Positions 1-10,241 of a stretch of 22,695 nucleotides of DNA are shown here, one piece after another; positions within the stretch are counted from its first letter, which is position 1; every line of letters begins with the position of its first letter. The notes below the pieces were generated by a model, which saw only the letters and a list, made by a program, of their open reading frames with translations, ran no database searches and was not told the origin of the DNA. Made by a program: the position numbers and the translations under genes. This stretch comes from Silene noctiflora (Eukaryota > Streptophyta > Magnoliopsida > Caryophyllales > Caryophyllaceae). Location of the stretch: assembly GCA_009801015.1 (NCBI GenBank), contig VHZZ01031387.1, positions 1 to 22,695 of the forward strand, read 5' to 3'.

Positions 1-1007
1 TTCATAGAAAGAGCTTGAAGCGGACTTAACTTTAGAAGAGCGAGGAGGAAGTCAGCCATTTCCAAAGCGTTTCGAAGCAGTTTCCTTTGCTTCACCTAAG
101 AAAAAGAAGATCTTTTGTGAAAGATAAGAGTACTTTACTCGCGGAAGACAAAGATTAAAAACTTTCAATTTTACTTACTCCATCCGGGGAACCAGTAAAT
201 GAGCCATCTCTTCTACCTTCTATACAAAACCCAGATGAATGAAAGGTACTCGCCTACGTATCATAGAACCCATAACAAGATAGGAAGTAATCCCAATTCA
301 TTAAAGTAAGCCGAAATTCTCTGGTATAGGGGGGAGAAGACAACTGTGCTCTTCTAGCACCCTAATAAGATTGCTTCCCATTCGGTACGGGAAACGCAGA
401 GTAGGATTTTATAATGCGAGGATTGCCTAAAAGAAAAGCTCGTGAAACTGATGTCAGAGTAGTTTAGTCGCTCCTTCCTTGCCTTGAATCAGAAGTGTGA
501 GGCGATTTCAGGTTACTGGAAAAGCTAGCAAATTTCCTCATCTGTCGAGCGATTCGCTCAAGCCACAAGTGGCAGACCGGGATCAAAAGCACGATTGATA
601 CCTTTCTTTATGAGATAACTCTAATAATTGAACCAAAGCCAGGGGATGCTTTTAGAATACCAATAGCTCATCCCGATCTGAGAGGCTTTTTTTCTAATCT
701 TTCTCTCTTGTCAGTGGGTGTGAAATAGAAGACTTGCTGCCCTATGCTCTCGGTCATAATCTCTAAATAAATCACAGTGATATAGATACGACTATACCAA
801 GCGGATGTCCGACTCCCAGTGGCGAGCCTTATTCAGAGGTTCGCTCCCGTTATGAGAACGTTAAACAACGAGAATTCTGAGGACAATGCCGCGGATGATC
901 ATACATATGGTCAATCAAATTTTAAGGCTGGCACCCAAGCCTGATTTAAATGAAGGGGTCCAAAGAAGAGCTCAACGCACGTACCAATCCATCTACTAAC
1001 CTAATTC

Positions 1008-1022
1008 AAGGCGCGAAGCCCT
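1008..1022 (+). repeat. GC-rich AAGGCGC-family element
   Basis: The 15 bases AAGGCGCGAAGCCCT can fold with GGC pairing to GCC around a GCGAA loop. The exact reverse complement occurs at 10414-10428, about 9.4 kb away. A 15-nt exact match between such distant sites is unlikely by chance in a window of this size. The core AAGGCGC recurs at several other sites listed here. Confidence 0.55.
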
Positions 1023-1241
1023 ATTTGCTTTGATGAGATAGCAAACTCAAAGACAAAGAAAGCAAGGCCCTCTTATTACCAACCCCCGTAAAGTTCCGGG
1101 GTCTGCTCTAAGATGACTTCTTCTTGAACCTCACTTGATATTGGATTCTTGCTCGAGTCGATCTTAGCAGTTCTATTAAATACTCTACTTAGTGATTACT
1201 GATCGACCTTCGTCTTTCTCTGCTTTTCGTGTTGGGTGAAC

Positions 1242-1248
1242 GCGCCTT
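1242..1248 (-). repeat. AAGGCGC core motif, minus strand
   Basis: The plus strand reads GCGCCTT, the reverse complement of the AAGGCGC core. It lacks the full 15-nt context of the 1008 copy, so membership of the family rests on the 7-mer alone. Confidence 0.3.
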
Positions 1249-2846
1249 TATTATAGGCTGCTGGCATTGAAACTCGGTCCATTGCTAAGATTCTCTAGTT
1301 TCAAAGACGAACACTTCCGGGGAGGGGGCCCAAGTTCTTAAGACAAGGCAATGATTAGATGGTCAAGCCTCCCCAATTGAGAATAAGAAAGAGGGTGGTT
1401 GCACTTAGAATATTAAAAGAGTGGAAAAGATAGATCACGGGTGGATCGCAGCATTAGCCTTATAAAAGAAAGGTGACCCACAAATGGGGAAGCCCGCGAA
1501 GATAGCGACATACGCTAGATTAGACTTTGAAAACAATTTAAGACTTTACTAATGAGTAAAAGGAAAAAAAGTATCGGGTTCCTAATTGGGCAAAGCACAA
1601 CACAGATAGATGACACTGGAGAACTTAGCCCGGTATTCTACATAACTTTACTTTCATGACAGAATGAACTTGAAGAAGGGGTTCTTGGCCGGCCGATGGA
1701 TTTCTATATTTATATGGCTAGTTAAAGTGAACAGGGATCCTTTCCTTAAGCCTTAATAAAAAAAATCCATCCCATCTCGTATTTATGCCCATAATGCTGG
1801 TTTGCCCATAAAGAAAAAGATGACTTTGAAACTGGAAAAGGAAGGAAGCGAGAATAGTTCTTCTTATGAGAGGTCGGATTTCCCCTTTTAGTCTAAAGCT
1901 GCTTTGGAATCCGTAAGTTGAGCCCATGTGAGAGATTCATTTGGTCAGCGCAGTCCGGTAAGTCAAGTCTTTTTTGATCCATGCTTGCAATGCTATCCGG
2001 CTGAAACCTTTCATAATATTCTTAGCGAATAGTACAGTGGTGAATTGACTTTGTCTTTCCACCGCTAGGCAGTCAAGGTAAGATTCAGGCTCATGGTCAG
2101 ATGGCTCTCTCTTCACAGGATCTTTCTCTAAGCTCTAATTCAGAGGCATAAAGTCTAAAACGAGAAATGAAGGTTGACAGAAAGTTTGCTTTGGTCTTCA
2201 GGATGATGAGATAGGCCTTTGATTCAATAAATCAAAGAAGGTGCGAAGTACACATCCCTCGCATCTCGGGTAGGTATTCTCGGCCCGGGAGCAAGGAGGG
2301 TTGTTCCGCCATTACATTAATCTTAGTTCAGGTCAAATGTCAACCTTATTCAATCAGCGGGGGTTGGTCCAACCCTTCTTCCAATTCAAAGTTTAGCAAA
2401 GTCAAGTAAGAAAAGAAGGTGGAATCGAGAGAGAGCATTGGATCCGGCTGGATATAAGTCGACGATTGCAAAATCTGGGAGTCTCTATTATAATCTCATA
2501 ATATATAAGAAGAGGGTGCGAGAGCAATTGAACCTAGCTTCTTAGTGAAAGAATGGATGAAACAGAGTAAAATAACTGGTTAAAGGTGGGTTCTTTTCTC
2601 CGTAGTGGAAAGTATACTTAAGCAAGTGGGAACGAGCGAGGCAGATGACAAAGTACACGAATTCGCTGGCTAAATCTATGGATAAAAGCCTACCGAAGTA
2701 AAACGGTCAATTTCTGACTTTGCCTCTTGCATTCCATTACAGCCTGGCATTCTAACAAGACGAATCAAAAACTAGTGCGGAGCCAACCTGTCTCGGATCA
2801 GTTCTCTTCTTTTCATCGAGTACATCTCATTCTATAGTAAGCTCAG

Positions 2847-2870
2847 TCATAAGAAGGGGGTACCAATTGG
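2847..2870 (+). repeat. Short imperfect repeat, copy A
   Basis: This 24-nt segment begins TCATAAGAAGG and ends CCAATTGG. It resembles 11088-11112, which begins with the same 11 bases and ends CCAATGG, with two one-base length differences. Both copies are preceded by TAAGCTCA. It is a weak, gapped similarity judged by eye. Confidence 0.3.
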
Positions 2871-3607
2871 AAGAGGAAAATTTCATTCTTAAAGGCAACG
2901 CTGCAAGTGTAAACGGTATAGCTTTTTATAGGATCTCAAATTCCATTGATTATTAAGAGTACAGGAAAAACTAGAAAGGAAGTTACAAATCTAAGTAAGA
3001 TGGAGCAGCTGCTCGAAGAAGAGTTATAGAAAAAACGTAGAAAGAAAGCGAAATCTGTCTGCCTTTGCCAAAGTTAAGAATGAAATGACTCTACCGAACA
3101 GTGCCGGAATGTTTTGAGCTTCGTATTTATTTTTATTCTTGATCTAAGTCCTTTCCCTTTTCTTTTTTAAAAAGCTGACTTTCTTGCCTTTCTCGGACAG
3201 ACATCTTGCTCTTGTTCATTTTTTTTTTTCTTTTAGACTCCTCTTTGGAATAAGAAAAAAGCGAAGAATGTTTATTTTGCGACGAACCTCTTGAATTTGA
3301 CCTAAGCCCCTTTCCTTCTTTTCAAGCGTGCTGAAAGCACTAACTTTCTCCAAACTTAAAGACCGAAACCTAGACTTGTACATATCACGCCGAGGCCTTT
3401 CGTAGAAGTTTCATTGTCGTCTCGGAGATTTCTTTCGCTACCCATCTGCTATATAAGATAAGAATGACCTCCGTCAGCTACCTTGATGCGTCGAACCTTA
3501 CTTAGTCAGTTCTTACCCGACCTAGGCTGCTTGACTGCTTTTCTTTAGCGACTTCTTCGAGCTACTTACTTTAATTCTTTAAAACCAGCCTTTTTTCGTT
3601 AGTATTA

Positions 3608-3628
3608 ATATGTGGAATCGTCTTTCGC
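3608..3628 (+). rRNA. rrn5: Possible 5S rRNA (rrn5) fragment, about 21 nt
   Basis: This 21-nt stretch, starting ATATGTGGAATCGTCTT, matches at 20 of 21 positions the middle of plant mitochondrial 5S rRNA as I remember it; the one difference is a T for G near the 3' end. The flanks do not continue the match on either side, so this is at most a non-functional scrap. Short rRNA and tRNA fragments are common in plant mitochondrial spacers. The reference is from memory and not an alignment, so a chance match remains possible. Confidence 0.4.
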
Positions 3629-4210
3629 TCTTTGTTAGAGGATCTCTTCATTGAATCTATTGGTTTACCAAAGAGGCTGCTGCAGACACTTTCCCAAAGG
3701 ATACGGTTGAGAATTACAAGATTGTTTTGCACATAAAAAGAAAACAACTTTAATTTAGAGATTATGAAAGAGCGCTACTCATCTTCAAATTGAGGTAGAC
3801 TTAAGATAGGGTGGCTTTATCTTATTCATTTATCTTATTCTGTAGGGTAGAGGATCCCTGCCCATCAGGTCTTAAGAGTTGGATTTTTATTCGTTGTTAG
3901 TCTGGGAATAAGATTTAATTAAAGTCCTGTAGTCAAAAGAACTTAAGTGGAAGAAGGAATCTTCATTTTTAATCCCCGATTGGAAAAGATTGAGCCTCAT
4001 ATCATAATTAAAATTTTATAAAAACATGGGATTTTTTGTGAATACGCGAGTCCACTGAATTTCTTGACTTTAAAACTATTGCGTTAAGATNGGAAATCAA
4101 AAGTATTCCTTCCGGGGGTTTCGGAGTCATTTTCCCCCGCGAACTTGGCACATTTCCAACTCTAACTAACTCTAATTGGAATTCCGCAATCTCATAAAGC
4201 ATTAGCATAA

Positions 4211-4217
4211 AAGGCGC
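4211..4217 (+). repeat. AAGGCGC core motif
   Basis: The core is followed by TT. The same nonamer, AAGGCGCTT, recurs at 4335, 124 bases downstream. No hairpin of note forms at this copy. Confidence 0.35.
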
Positions 4218-4226
4218 TTGGTACTA

Positions 4227-4244
4227 TATACTTTATAATAAAAT
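4227..4244 (+). repeat. 18-nt AT-rich direct repeat, copy A
   Basis: The 18 bases TATACTTTATAATAAAAT recur exactly at 7814-7831, about 3.6 kb downstream. Copy A is followed immediately by an N at 4245. Low complexity lowers its weight as evidence of common origin. Confidence 0.55.
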
Positions 4245-4334
4245 NACATACTAAGTAAGCCAGGTTTAAAAATCCTTCCTTCCACTACTAGTAGCTAACT
4301 GGGATCCGCTCGTTTACCATTTCCCTATATATTT

Positions 4335-4349
4335 AAGGCGCTTACGCTT
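4335..4349 (+). repeat. AAGGCGC-family element with small hairpin
   Basis: The sequence AAGGCGCTTACGCTT can pair GCG with CGC around a four-base loop, with AA and TT flanks. It shares the nonamer AAGGCGCTT with the 4211 copy. Confidence 0.4.
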
Positions 4350-4647
4350 GAGTAGCCAACTTATCTTTCTGCATTCTCTTCTTCTTATGACTTACTATGT
4401 GAGCTCTCCCCAGGACCCCCCGAGGGCTGGCTGGTCTTATTCTCTCTTACTAGCACTTTATTCTTGTAAATTCGGGTAAAGGAAAGAGTCTTCCGCAGCT
4501 TCAGAAGTCTCGTTATCTAGATGTGCTTTTTAATTCCAATCGTCTCGTCTCATTCACAAGCCATCGCGCGTCGCATCGTCATTGTCTACTGACCCCCTTT
4601 TTCTTAAAGGATTCTTTCAGCTGCTGCCCAATTCAATATGCTCACAA

Positions 4648-5023
4648 ATGAAATTAAATTTTTCAAAATCTCAATTTAGAAGGGGAATGGCTTTCTTCTT
4701 TATACCCTTAATATATCCTATTTATTTCCGAAATTCGACCGAGAGCCCTATAAGTGGAGGCGGGGATTTAAAGATTGGAAAAGCATCATAAGGTATCGAA
4801 ATATATATACCTTTCGGGAGGTCCCGACGAAACCACAGCTTTTGGTGCCACATTCCGAGGTGAAAACAAAATGGGTCGAAAACAACAAAAATTGCACAAA
4901 ATGCAAATTGCACAAAAGCTGTTGGGCCGCAATTCGTTAAACCAAATAGTTTTAGAAGGGAAGGGGGGGGGGACCCTCGTAGGGACGTTGCGTCCAGCTT
5001 CCTTAAGAGAAGAGGGCATCTGA
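4648..5023 (+). other. Two overlapping short frames of unknown origin
   Basis: Two plus-strand frames are open here. One runs from an ATG at 4648 to 4791; its protein starts MKLNFSKSQ and has a hydrophobic run FFFIPLIYPIYF. The other frame is open from 4775 to 5023, with its first ATG at 4871, and encodes a basic stretch rich in Lys and Gln (MGRKQQKLHKMQIAQKLLG) followed by a Gly- and Leu-containing tail. They could be pieces of one frame-shifted ancestral gene, or chance frames. A run of ten G at 4963-4972 lies inside the second and is a likely slippage or sequencing-error site. I do not recognise either product, and no ribosome-binding rule can be applied to plant mitochondria. Confidence 0.15.
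4963..4972 (+). repeat. Homopolymer run of ten G
   Basis: Ten consecutive G occur within AAGGGGGGGGGGACC. It is the longest G run I noticed in the window and could be length-variable or miscalled. Confidence 0.8.
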
Positions 5024-6596
5024 GTAAGTAAGTTTCGCTCGTGAACCAGGATGAGGGTAGATCACTTGAAGGACTGAAAGCTATACATAAAGGAAGGACT
5101 CGTCGCGCTAGCTCACAGGCGAGGTGTCTTCAACTCGAGGACTAAAACACATGCATTTGATATAGGAAAAGGCCTTGTGAGAACAGTTCTTCATGGTAGA
5201 ACCCCAAAACAAAAGGGGCATTGACCCCCAGCTTTGTCTAAAAGAAATGGTACCTGAGTAAGTTCTTTCTTGGCAACACTAGACGGATAGGCGGGGCATA
5301 TTACTTAGTAGTGAGATTAATTTATGTGGATGGAATAAAAGGCCGAGTGAACTCGCTGGCGGAGTCCCCGCGGGAAAGGGTAAGGACGAAGCCAAACTCA
5401 TTATCTAATCCAGTCTGTCCATTAAGGGTAGTCCTCCTCTGGGTACATATTCTGCAAACAAAGGGAAGTCTCCTTCCCGGGTTATCCCTTATATTGGTTG
5501 GAATGAGGCAAAGGGTCGATACAAGCATCCGCGCCCGGTAAGCTCCCAAACTGTTCACGAGCTAACTAAAGTCGATCCGAGCCCATCTACTGACTCACTT
5601 GCTCATGCGAATGAAGGGACCAAACTGCTGAGATCTTCTCCCTTCTAAAGACGAGGACTTGCTCTCGATATCGTTTCCCTCGACCGCTATTCCCCTGCCT
5701 CCAACAAGGGTTCTTCCAGACGAAAAGATAGGAAGAAAGCGAGGATTTCATCATTATAGGATATTTCTGTTTTTGAAACTGAACGACGTCCTTTTTACAG
5801 GTTTTATGGGCACAAACCTTTAATAAGCTTTATGGCGTACAGGCATTAGAGTTATTTCATACTTCTACTTTGGGAAGATGGACCGTAGCCTTCCCCTTCC
5901 TTGAAAATAAGCATTCCACGTTGAAGTGTGATTCAAGATCAATCATAAGAATGAAGTGCTCAGTTGTTCAAATAAATTCGCTTCACACGTGAGCTGCGGG
6001 CAAACAACATGCAAAAGCTATGTTATTAATCATAACACGTGTTCGGCCAAGGGGGCCTTTCTGTCCTATTCTTATTGTATATACATTTATTAAATTAGTT
6101 TTTAATATTAAAATATTACCTAAATCATAGTATTAGTACTAGGAGCGAGGCTGAGATCATATGCCTTAGAACGTTACCTGCTAGCGTATGTAATTGAAGG
6201 TGCTTAGAACGAAGTGCAGGATAGGCTCCCCTTTCCTGGGTCGACTATGCCAGCAAGTGAATGAACTACTTTTGTTTTGGAGGCGTAGACAAGGAAGTGA
6301 CTTATTTCTTTCTTTTTTACGAAGTTTGTTTGCGCGGCATGAGGAGTAAGATCGGCGAGAATAGCTTTTACCCGCGGAATGAAGGAATTGGAAAGATAAC
6401 AAGACCTGTTGAAGACAGATCCGATTCAGTATCGATTGATACGTAGGCTGTAGTAACGGGGCTCACCCTTATAATATATTAGGGCACTACATACACTCTA
6501 ACGTTCCCTCTCACTTTCATTTGAGTCCCAACGGCTCCTTTGTCCAACCTTGCTCCCCGTGTTTTTTATATATATTTTGATTTTGATAGAAAGGCA
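5024..6596. other. Gene-free stretch, no recognised feature
   Basis: Frames of about 76 codons overlap on both strands at 5311-5558, but neither has a recognisable motif and the plus-strand one begins without strong support. An 11-mer, ATTAAGGGTAG (5421-5431), is shared with the repeat pair near 9281 and 10297. An AT-rich patch lies at 6060-6130. I see no tRNA cloverleaf or rRNA segment. Confidence 0.45.
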
Positions 6597-6812
6597 ATGA
6601 TGAAGGCGCGGTTCAAGGATAACTTTGCTTTGCTCTTGCTTCGGGCTCTTGGGCTTGAGGCTTTCTTCCATTACCTTCTGTTTACCCTTCGGGCATTCTT
6701 TTACTTTGTTTTTCCTATAGTGGTTAGCCCTACTAACTATTGGACACACTCTGTTGTCGTCTCGTCTACTCTCACTTTGCAGTTAGGGTTTTTCAAGCCC
6801 TTTGTAGTGTAG
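6597..6812 (+). CDS. Unassigned 71-codon hydrophobic ORF
   Basis: Starting from ATG-ATG at 6597, the frame encodes about 71 residues. After a short basic start (MMKARFKDN) residues 9 to about 45 are strongly hydrophobic, with two likely membrane segments (ALLLLRALGLEAFFHYLLF, then FFYFVFPIVV). The C-terminal third is Ser/Thr/Val-rich. Short membrane-spanning chimeric ORFs are a known feature of plant mitochondrial DNA, some of them linked to cytoplasmic male sterility. Nothing here shows expression, and I do not recognise a piece of any standard gene in it. A T-rich stretch translated by chance also gives Phe and Leu, so this may simply be noise. An AAGGCGC motif sits at its second and third codons after the start. 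Confidence 0.15.
   Translation: MMKARFKDNFALLLLRALGLEAFFHYLLFTLRAFFYFVFPIVVSPTNYWTHSVVVSSTLTLQLGFFKPFVV
6603..6609 (+). repeat. AAGGCGC core motif
   Basis: One of at least nine copies of this 7-mer, counting both strands. This copy lies at the start of the hydrophobic frame at 6597. Confidence 0.3.
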
Positions 6813-7813
6813 TTAGATGTTAAAGTAAACTAGATGTGAGGTCTTAGGGGTTTGATTTTCTATTACAGCTTGATGTTATGTGTTTTTTTTAGTTATATGC
6901 TGTCTTATTAACTAGAGTAACTATAGAGCTCTAACCTAGCTATCTATTATAGTTGTTGCAATTTGATGTCTTGTATCGGCTGTGAGCTCTTCTACTACCA
7001 CCTCGTATTCTGTTGCGTCGTCTTCGTATTCAACTGTTACTTATTCTTGAACACCAAAAGCTCTAAGTTTACTAATATTAATTAGGGTGTGCGGAATGAT
7101 TTGGTTGCCCCGGCCAGCCCGAACAAGGAAAGCACCCCAGTACTGCCACCAAAGGCCTAAACTAACCTCCTTCTTTCTTTTCGCGGGACGGTAGGTCACT
7201 AAGTTTCAGGGGGAATCCGCTCTATTCTCTCGTAAAAGTAATAAATATACTAAAATACGCACAAAATTAACAATGGAACTCAAAGAAAGGGCAGAGCAGA
7301 TAGGTGTCAAAAACAAAGAGATGTCATTCAATGGGCTCTATTGGATCGGGCTCAAGCTAACTGGGTTAGTGATATTGCACCGCGCGAGGATACGGATCAT
7401 TAGGTTTAGAGTTAGAGAATTAGAGTCTTTTTTTTTGTTGTTTGGTCAGAAAGAGAATTAGAATAAATACTATATCGATAAGAAAGACTTCCAACTGCCG
7501 TTGGTAGATTCAAGCCCGCATAAAGATAGAAGGTAGGCCGAGTTACTATTTGGGATTAGAACTCTTGGAAGGAAGAGTGTAGTTCTGATCTGAAGGTGGA
7601 TGAGAAGATAATTAGATCTACCCTCTCCTAGAACAAAAGCCAGGGCCTCCGGATGTTATGTTGTCAACTGCTTTAGAGCCTCCGCTTGCTTCGTCTATAA
7701 AGACAGGAGTTATATAAATTATAAAGCGGGGGATAGGTCGACCATAAGCTAACTAGCAAGATCCAGTCATTAAATAGAGTAAGTGTGCTTAGCTCTACTT
7801 TACTTTAAAAAGC

Positions 7814-7831
7814 TATACTTTATAATAAAAT
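7814..7831 (+). repeat. 18-nt AT-rich direct repeat, copy B
   Basis: This is identical to 4227-4244. Flanking bases do not extend the match usefully. It may reflect short-repeat copying typical of plant mitochondria, or simply AT-rich low complexity. Confidence 0.55.
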
Positions 7832-8793
7832 TATTTCCTTAAGACAAAGTAAAACAACTTCCAAATGAAGTAACCCCATAATTTAAGATATGCATCGAGC
7901 GAGCAGAATTTGAGCTAGTGTACGCGAGCCGGTTACCGATCGAAATGGATTCTTTGATCTCCCACGATATTATCCTGTAATTATATGAAATATTAAATGG
8001 GCGGGCACGGCACAAGATAAGGACACATGCCTATGAATTATAAATGTCTAATCGGGCAAGCTCCATCTCTGGAAGAAGAAAGCTTTTTTCTTTATTTTAA
8101 TCTCTTTAATGGGTAAAAATGAATGAATGATAAAACCACTGTGTGGAACCGACGTGCGTTATGCATCCTAAAAACGTATAATTAGAAATGATACGATGCA
8201 GTGGCCCTACTGAAGTAGACTCTCTTACTCTTCTCAACAAGTGAACCCTTCTTTGATTCGCTGCCTCTTCTACTGCCCTTACCCAAACAAAGAAGCTACG
8301 CTCCTACTTTATAATTATAAGTCGCGATAGGGTATTTATAGGCTCGAAAATAGCGAGAGGAGCAGGAAGTTCTCAGCCAAGCAGGAGAAGGGGAACGATA
8401 AGTGGCGCGTAAAGCATAGGAGTGGGAATGGGCAACTTCAAAAGCAGAGTTAGGAGTCAAAAGTTCATCAAAGGCAGATTCTCGTTTGAACGCATATCGT
8501 TTTGTTTGAAAGGGCATGGCAGCGGTTTGACGCCGTCAACGATTGGGACCAAATCTAGCATACCTCGCCTTTCTTGTATAGTTTTCTTCTCTGTAAAGGG
8601 GGATCTGATATCGTAGGTAAGGGGTGCCTTACTCCGAATGAAATACACTGGCCGGCCTCCCTCAAAGGACCCATCCCGGCGAAACATCATCTGCATGCAT
8701 TAGCTTCCATGCCACATTAGGGAGCATGTTCTATCCCTCTCCTTCTTAGTTGAGTCCTATAAAAGCCTTCTACTCGCTTCATATTATCAATGT

Positions 8794-8810
8794 TAAGGGC
8801 TTCGCCCCTA
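8794..8810 (+). repeat. GC-rich hairpin, TAAGGGC/GCCCCTA
   Basis: TAAGGGC and GCCCCTA pair around a TTC loop, giving a seven-base-pair stem with one mismatch. The 11-mer AAGGGCTTCGC within it recurs at 10413-10423, tying this hairpin to the AAGGCGC family. Confidence 0.5.
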
Positions 8811-9232
8811 CCTATTATTGTCCGTAAGCACAGACTCATCCTAGCGAAAGGAAGTAAGTTCGCGAGTTAGCAAGAAACGTAACGTAATTGAGGCACATGG
8901 GGAATCCCTTATCCTTTTGTAAGGCACGGGTGCATCTTATTTGCAGAATGCGCTCGAGTCCCTAAGGGCCTGACTGCTAGATAACATGAAATCTGTTCAA
9001 TATACATAATTTGTTGGCGGGATCGGCGGAAGCTGTGCTTACTCATCCCGACAGACGAACAAGCCCTCTTAGAGTAGGGTTCGGCTTTCCTACATATGGG
9101 ATGCTTACTCGCAAAGGGCAGAGGCCCCATCTTACGTAGGTAGTCCCTAAATCCTTCATACCGAGGCGTATAAACGAAATCCGATAAAATCAATGGCACA
9201 AAAAACCCCGATGGCATAGGTTGAGTGCGCAA

Positions 9233-9291
9233 TCATGATAGCGATTAAGACTGAACTTATAGGTAAGATGTCCCCGCGTAATTAAGGGTAG
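9233..9291 (+). repeat. Imperfect dispersed repeat, copy A
   Basis: The first 36 nt match 10242-10277 at 33 of 36 positions, beginning TCATGATAG. A second shared block, ATTAAGGGTAG, follows at 9281-9291 here and at 10297-10307 in copy B, with a spacer seven bases longer in copy B. The shared order of blocks argues for common descent rather than two chance matches. No coding content is apparent in either copy. Confidence 0.7.
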
Positions 9292-9336
9292 GCGCAAGTC
9301 TTTCATTCCCGACTACACTAAGCGAGTGAGCTGAGG

Positions 9337-9350
9337 GAGGCGCGGGCCTC
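9337..9350 (+). repeat. Perfect 5-bp GC hairpin
   Basis: GAGGC and GCCTC pair perfectly around the loop GCGG. It lies next to the repeat copy at 9233-9291. No T-run follows closely enough to call it a terminator. Confidence 0.5.
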
Positions 9351-9549
9351 TTTCCGCTTGGGTAGAGGAAATTCACAAGGAATCCATGGAACTGGTAATT
9401 TTATTAGGATAAATGCTCGATATCTCGATCTTTATTAAAAGAAATCCCATAAGCTAAGGACAATCAGGAATGCTTAGTAACGAGTTAAAGGGATACGAGA
9501 TGGGTTTGTTGTTGAAAGGGGCCGGGGAAGCCAAGTCCCTTTAGAGTAA

Positions 9550-9822
9550 GGGGCATACCAAATCTATTACAAAGGGGTTTTGTTGAAAAAACATACCGGA
9601 AGAGGTGAGGGCACTTTAAAAACTAGAAAGAAGGCGCAACTGAGGACTGAAAGACTCAACATAGGGGAGAGAACGTTTAGGCATAAGGTTGTTTACACTT
9701 ACTTGAGCGATAACGGGAGGAAAGCTTTGAGCAAGCCCGACCGGCTTAAAATGACACTTTACTTGTTTCTGCAGGATTGGAGGAAGCTTCCTTTGCTCCA
9801 CCGGGCGAATGAGTTGCTTTAG
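9550..9822 (+). CDS. Unassigned open frame, no ATG start
   Basis: The frame is open from just after a stop at 9547 to a stop at 9820-9822, about 90 codons. It has no upstream ATG; the only possible early starts are TTG codons at 9577 and 9580. The peptide is basic at first (KKHTGRGEGTLKTRKKAQLR) and ends with a mixed, protein-like stretch (LYLFLQDWRKLPLLHRANELL). I do not recognise a family. Plant mitochondria sometimes create starts by RNA editing of ACG, but no ACG is conveniently placed at its beginning. It may be the remnant of a captured gene, or chance. Confidence 0.15.
   Translation, partial: GAYQIYYKGVLLKKHTGRGEGTLKTRKKAQLRTERLNIGERTFRHKVVYTYLSDNGRKALSKPDRLKMTLYLFLQDWRKLPLLHRANELL
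9631..9637 (+). repeat. AAGGCGC core motif
   Basis: A copy of the 7-mer within the open frame at 9550-9822, without an obvious hairpin around it. Confidence 0.3.
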
Positions 9823-10156
9823 ATCATATTTTTGCCCTGAAATCCCTAAACAGATCTAGGAATCGCCCACAGCAGCAGCGGTTCTTGTGTTTTATGCCAG
9901 TAAGTGAACGAAGTGAACTTATATCTTTGAATGATTAGGCCTATTAAATTAGAAATCCAATTTCTTATGTAGAGGTTGCTTACTCATAACAGGGGATACC
10001 CTACTTAATGTAAGGGAGGTTCAACTAAACGCACTTACTGACTCCTATAAATAGCTCTCCTAAAAATGCAAAACAAGGGGGAAAGGATACGAAACGAGCC
10101 ATAGAGCGTATTTATATTTATACCAAAACGGAAGTAGAAGCGTCGAGGGTGTTTAC

Positions 10157-10174
10157 GCGAGTGTAGAGCGAGTG
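10157..10174 (+). repeat. Tandem GCGAGTG pair, 11-base spacing
   Basis: GCGAGTG occurs at 10157-10163 and again at 10168-10174. Further copies lie at 9322, 11532 and 14931 on the plus strand and 19270 on the minus strand. That is a modest excess over chance for a 7-mer. Confidence 0.35.
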
Positions 10175-10241
10175 AAAGAATGAAGCAAGCGGGGGAGGAT
10201 AACATAATTAGTGGCTCAATATAAAAGGGTGGGGCCGCTTG

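Larger units (their letters stand above)
1..3607. other. Gene-free stretch, mitochondrial-type intergenic DNA
   Basis: I recognise no gene, tRNA or rRNA here. The only reading frames are short, the longest about 70 codons on the minus strand at 1718-1927, and none has a familiar protein motif. The stretch alternates between purine-rich and pyrimidine-rich patches. Between 3120 and 3240 it becomes strongly T-rich, ending in a run of 11 T at 3219-3229. Two short GC-rich elements of the AAGGCGC family lie at 1008-1022 and 1242-1248 and are listed separately. The texture fits plant mitochondrial spacer DNA; that is an inference from overall appearance and not from a homology search. Confidence 0.5.
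3629..4647. other. Gene-free stretch containing two ambiguous bases
   Basis: No gene is recognisable. A 66-codon minus-strand frame (4008-4208) spans an unresolved base at 4091, so even its reading is uncertain. A second unresolved base lies at 4245, directly after an 18-nt AT-rich repeat. Two AAGGCGCTT motifs lie at 4211 and 4335. The remainder is spacer-like. Confidence 0.45.
6813..9549. other. Gene-free stretch
   Basis: No known gene is visible. A 62-codon plus-strand frame (7273-7461) begins with ATG and a charged stretch, but nothing in it is familiar. Frames of 79 and 107 codons on the minus strand (8457-8696 and 8909-9232) have no recognisable domain. The region holds the second copy of the 18-nt AT repeat (7814), a hairpin at 8794-8810, a perfect hairpin at 9337-9350 and the first member of a repeat pair from 9233. 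Confidence 0.45.

Noticed and set aside
8170..8190. CGTATAATTAG, a loose match to a plant mitochondrial CRTA-type promoter core
   Set aside because: The motif is short and common, and no gene follows at a sensible distance.
1687..8657. Two GGCCGGCC palindromes (1687 and 8650)
   Set aside because: Two copies of an 8-mer without shared flanks are not enough to claim a related element.
8457..8696. Minus-strand peptide with GGRPVYFI, suggestive of a gypsy RNase H motif
   Set aside because: The residues after the short motif do not follow the family pattern and the catalytic acids cannot be placed.
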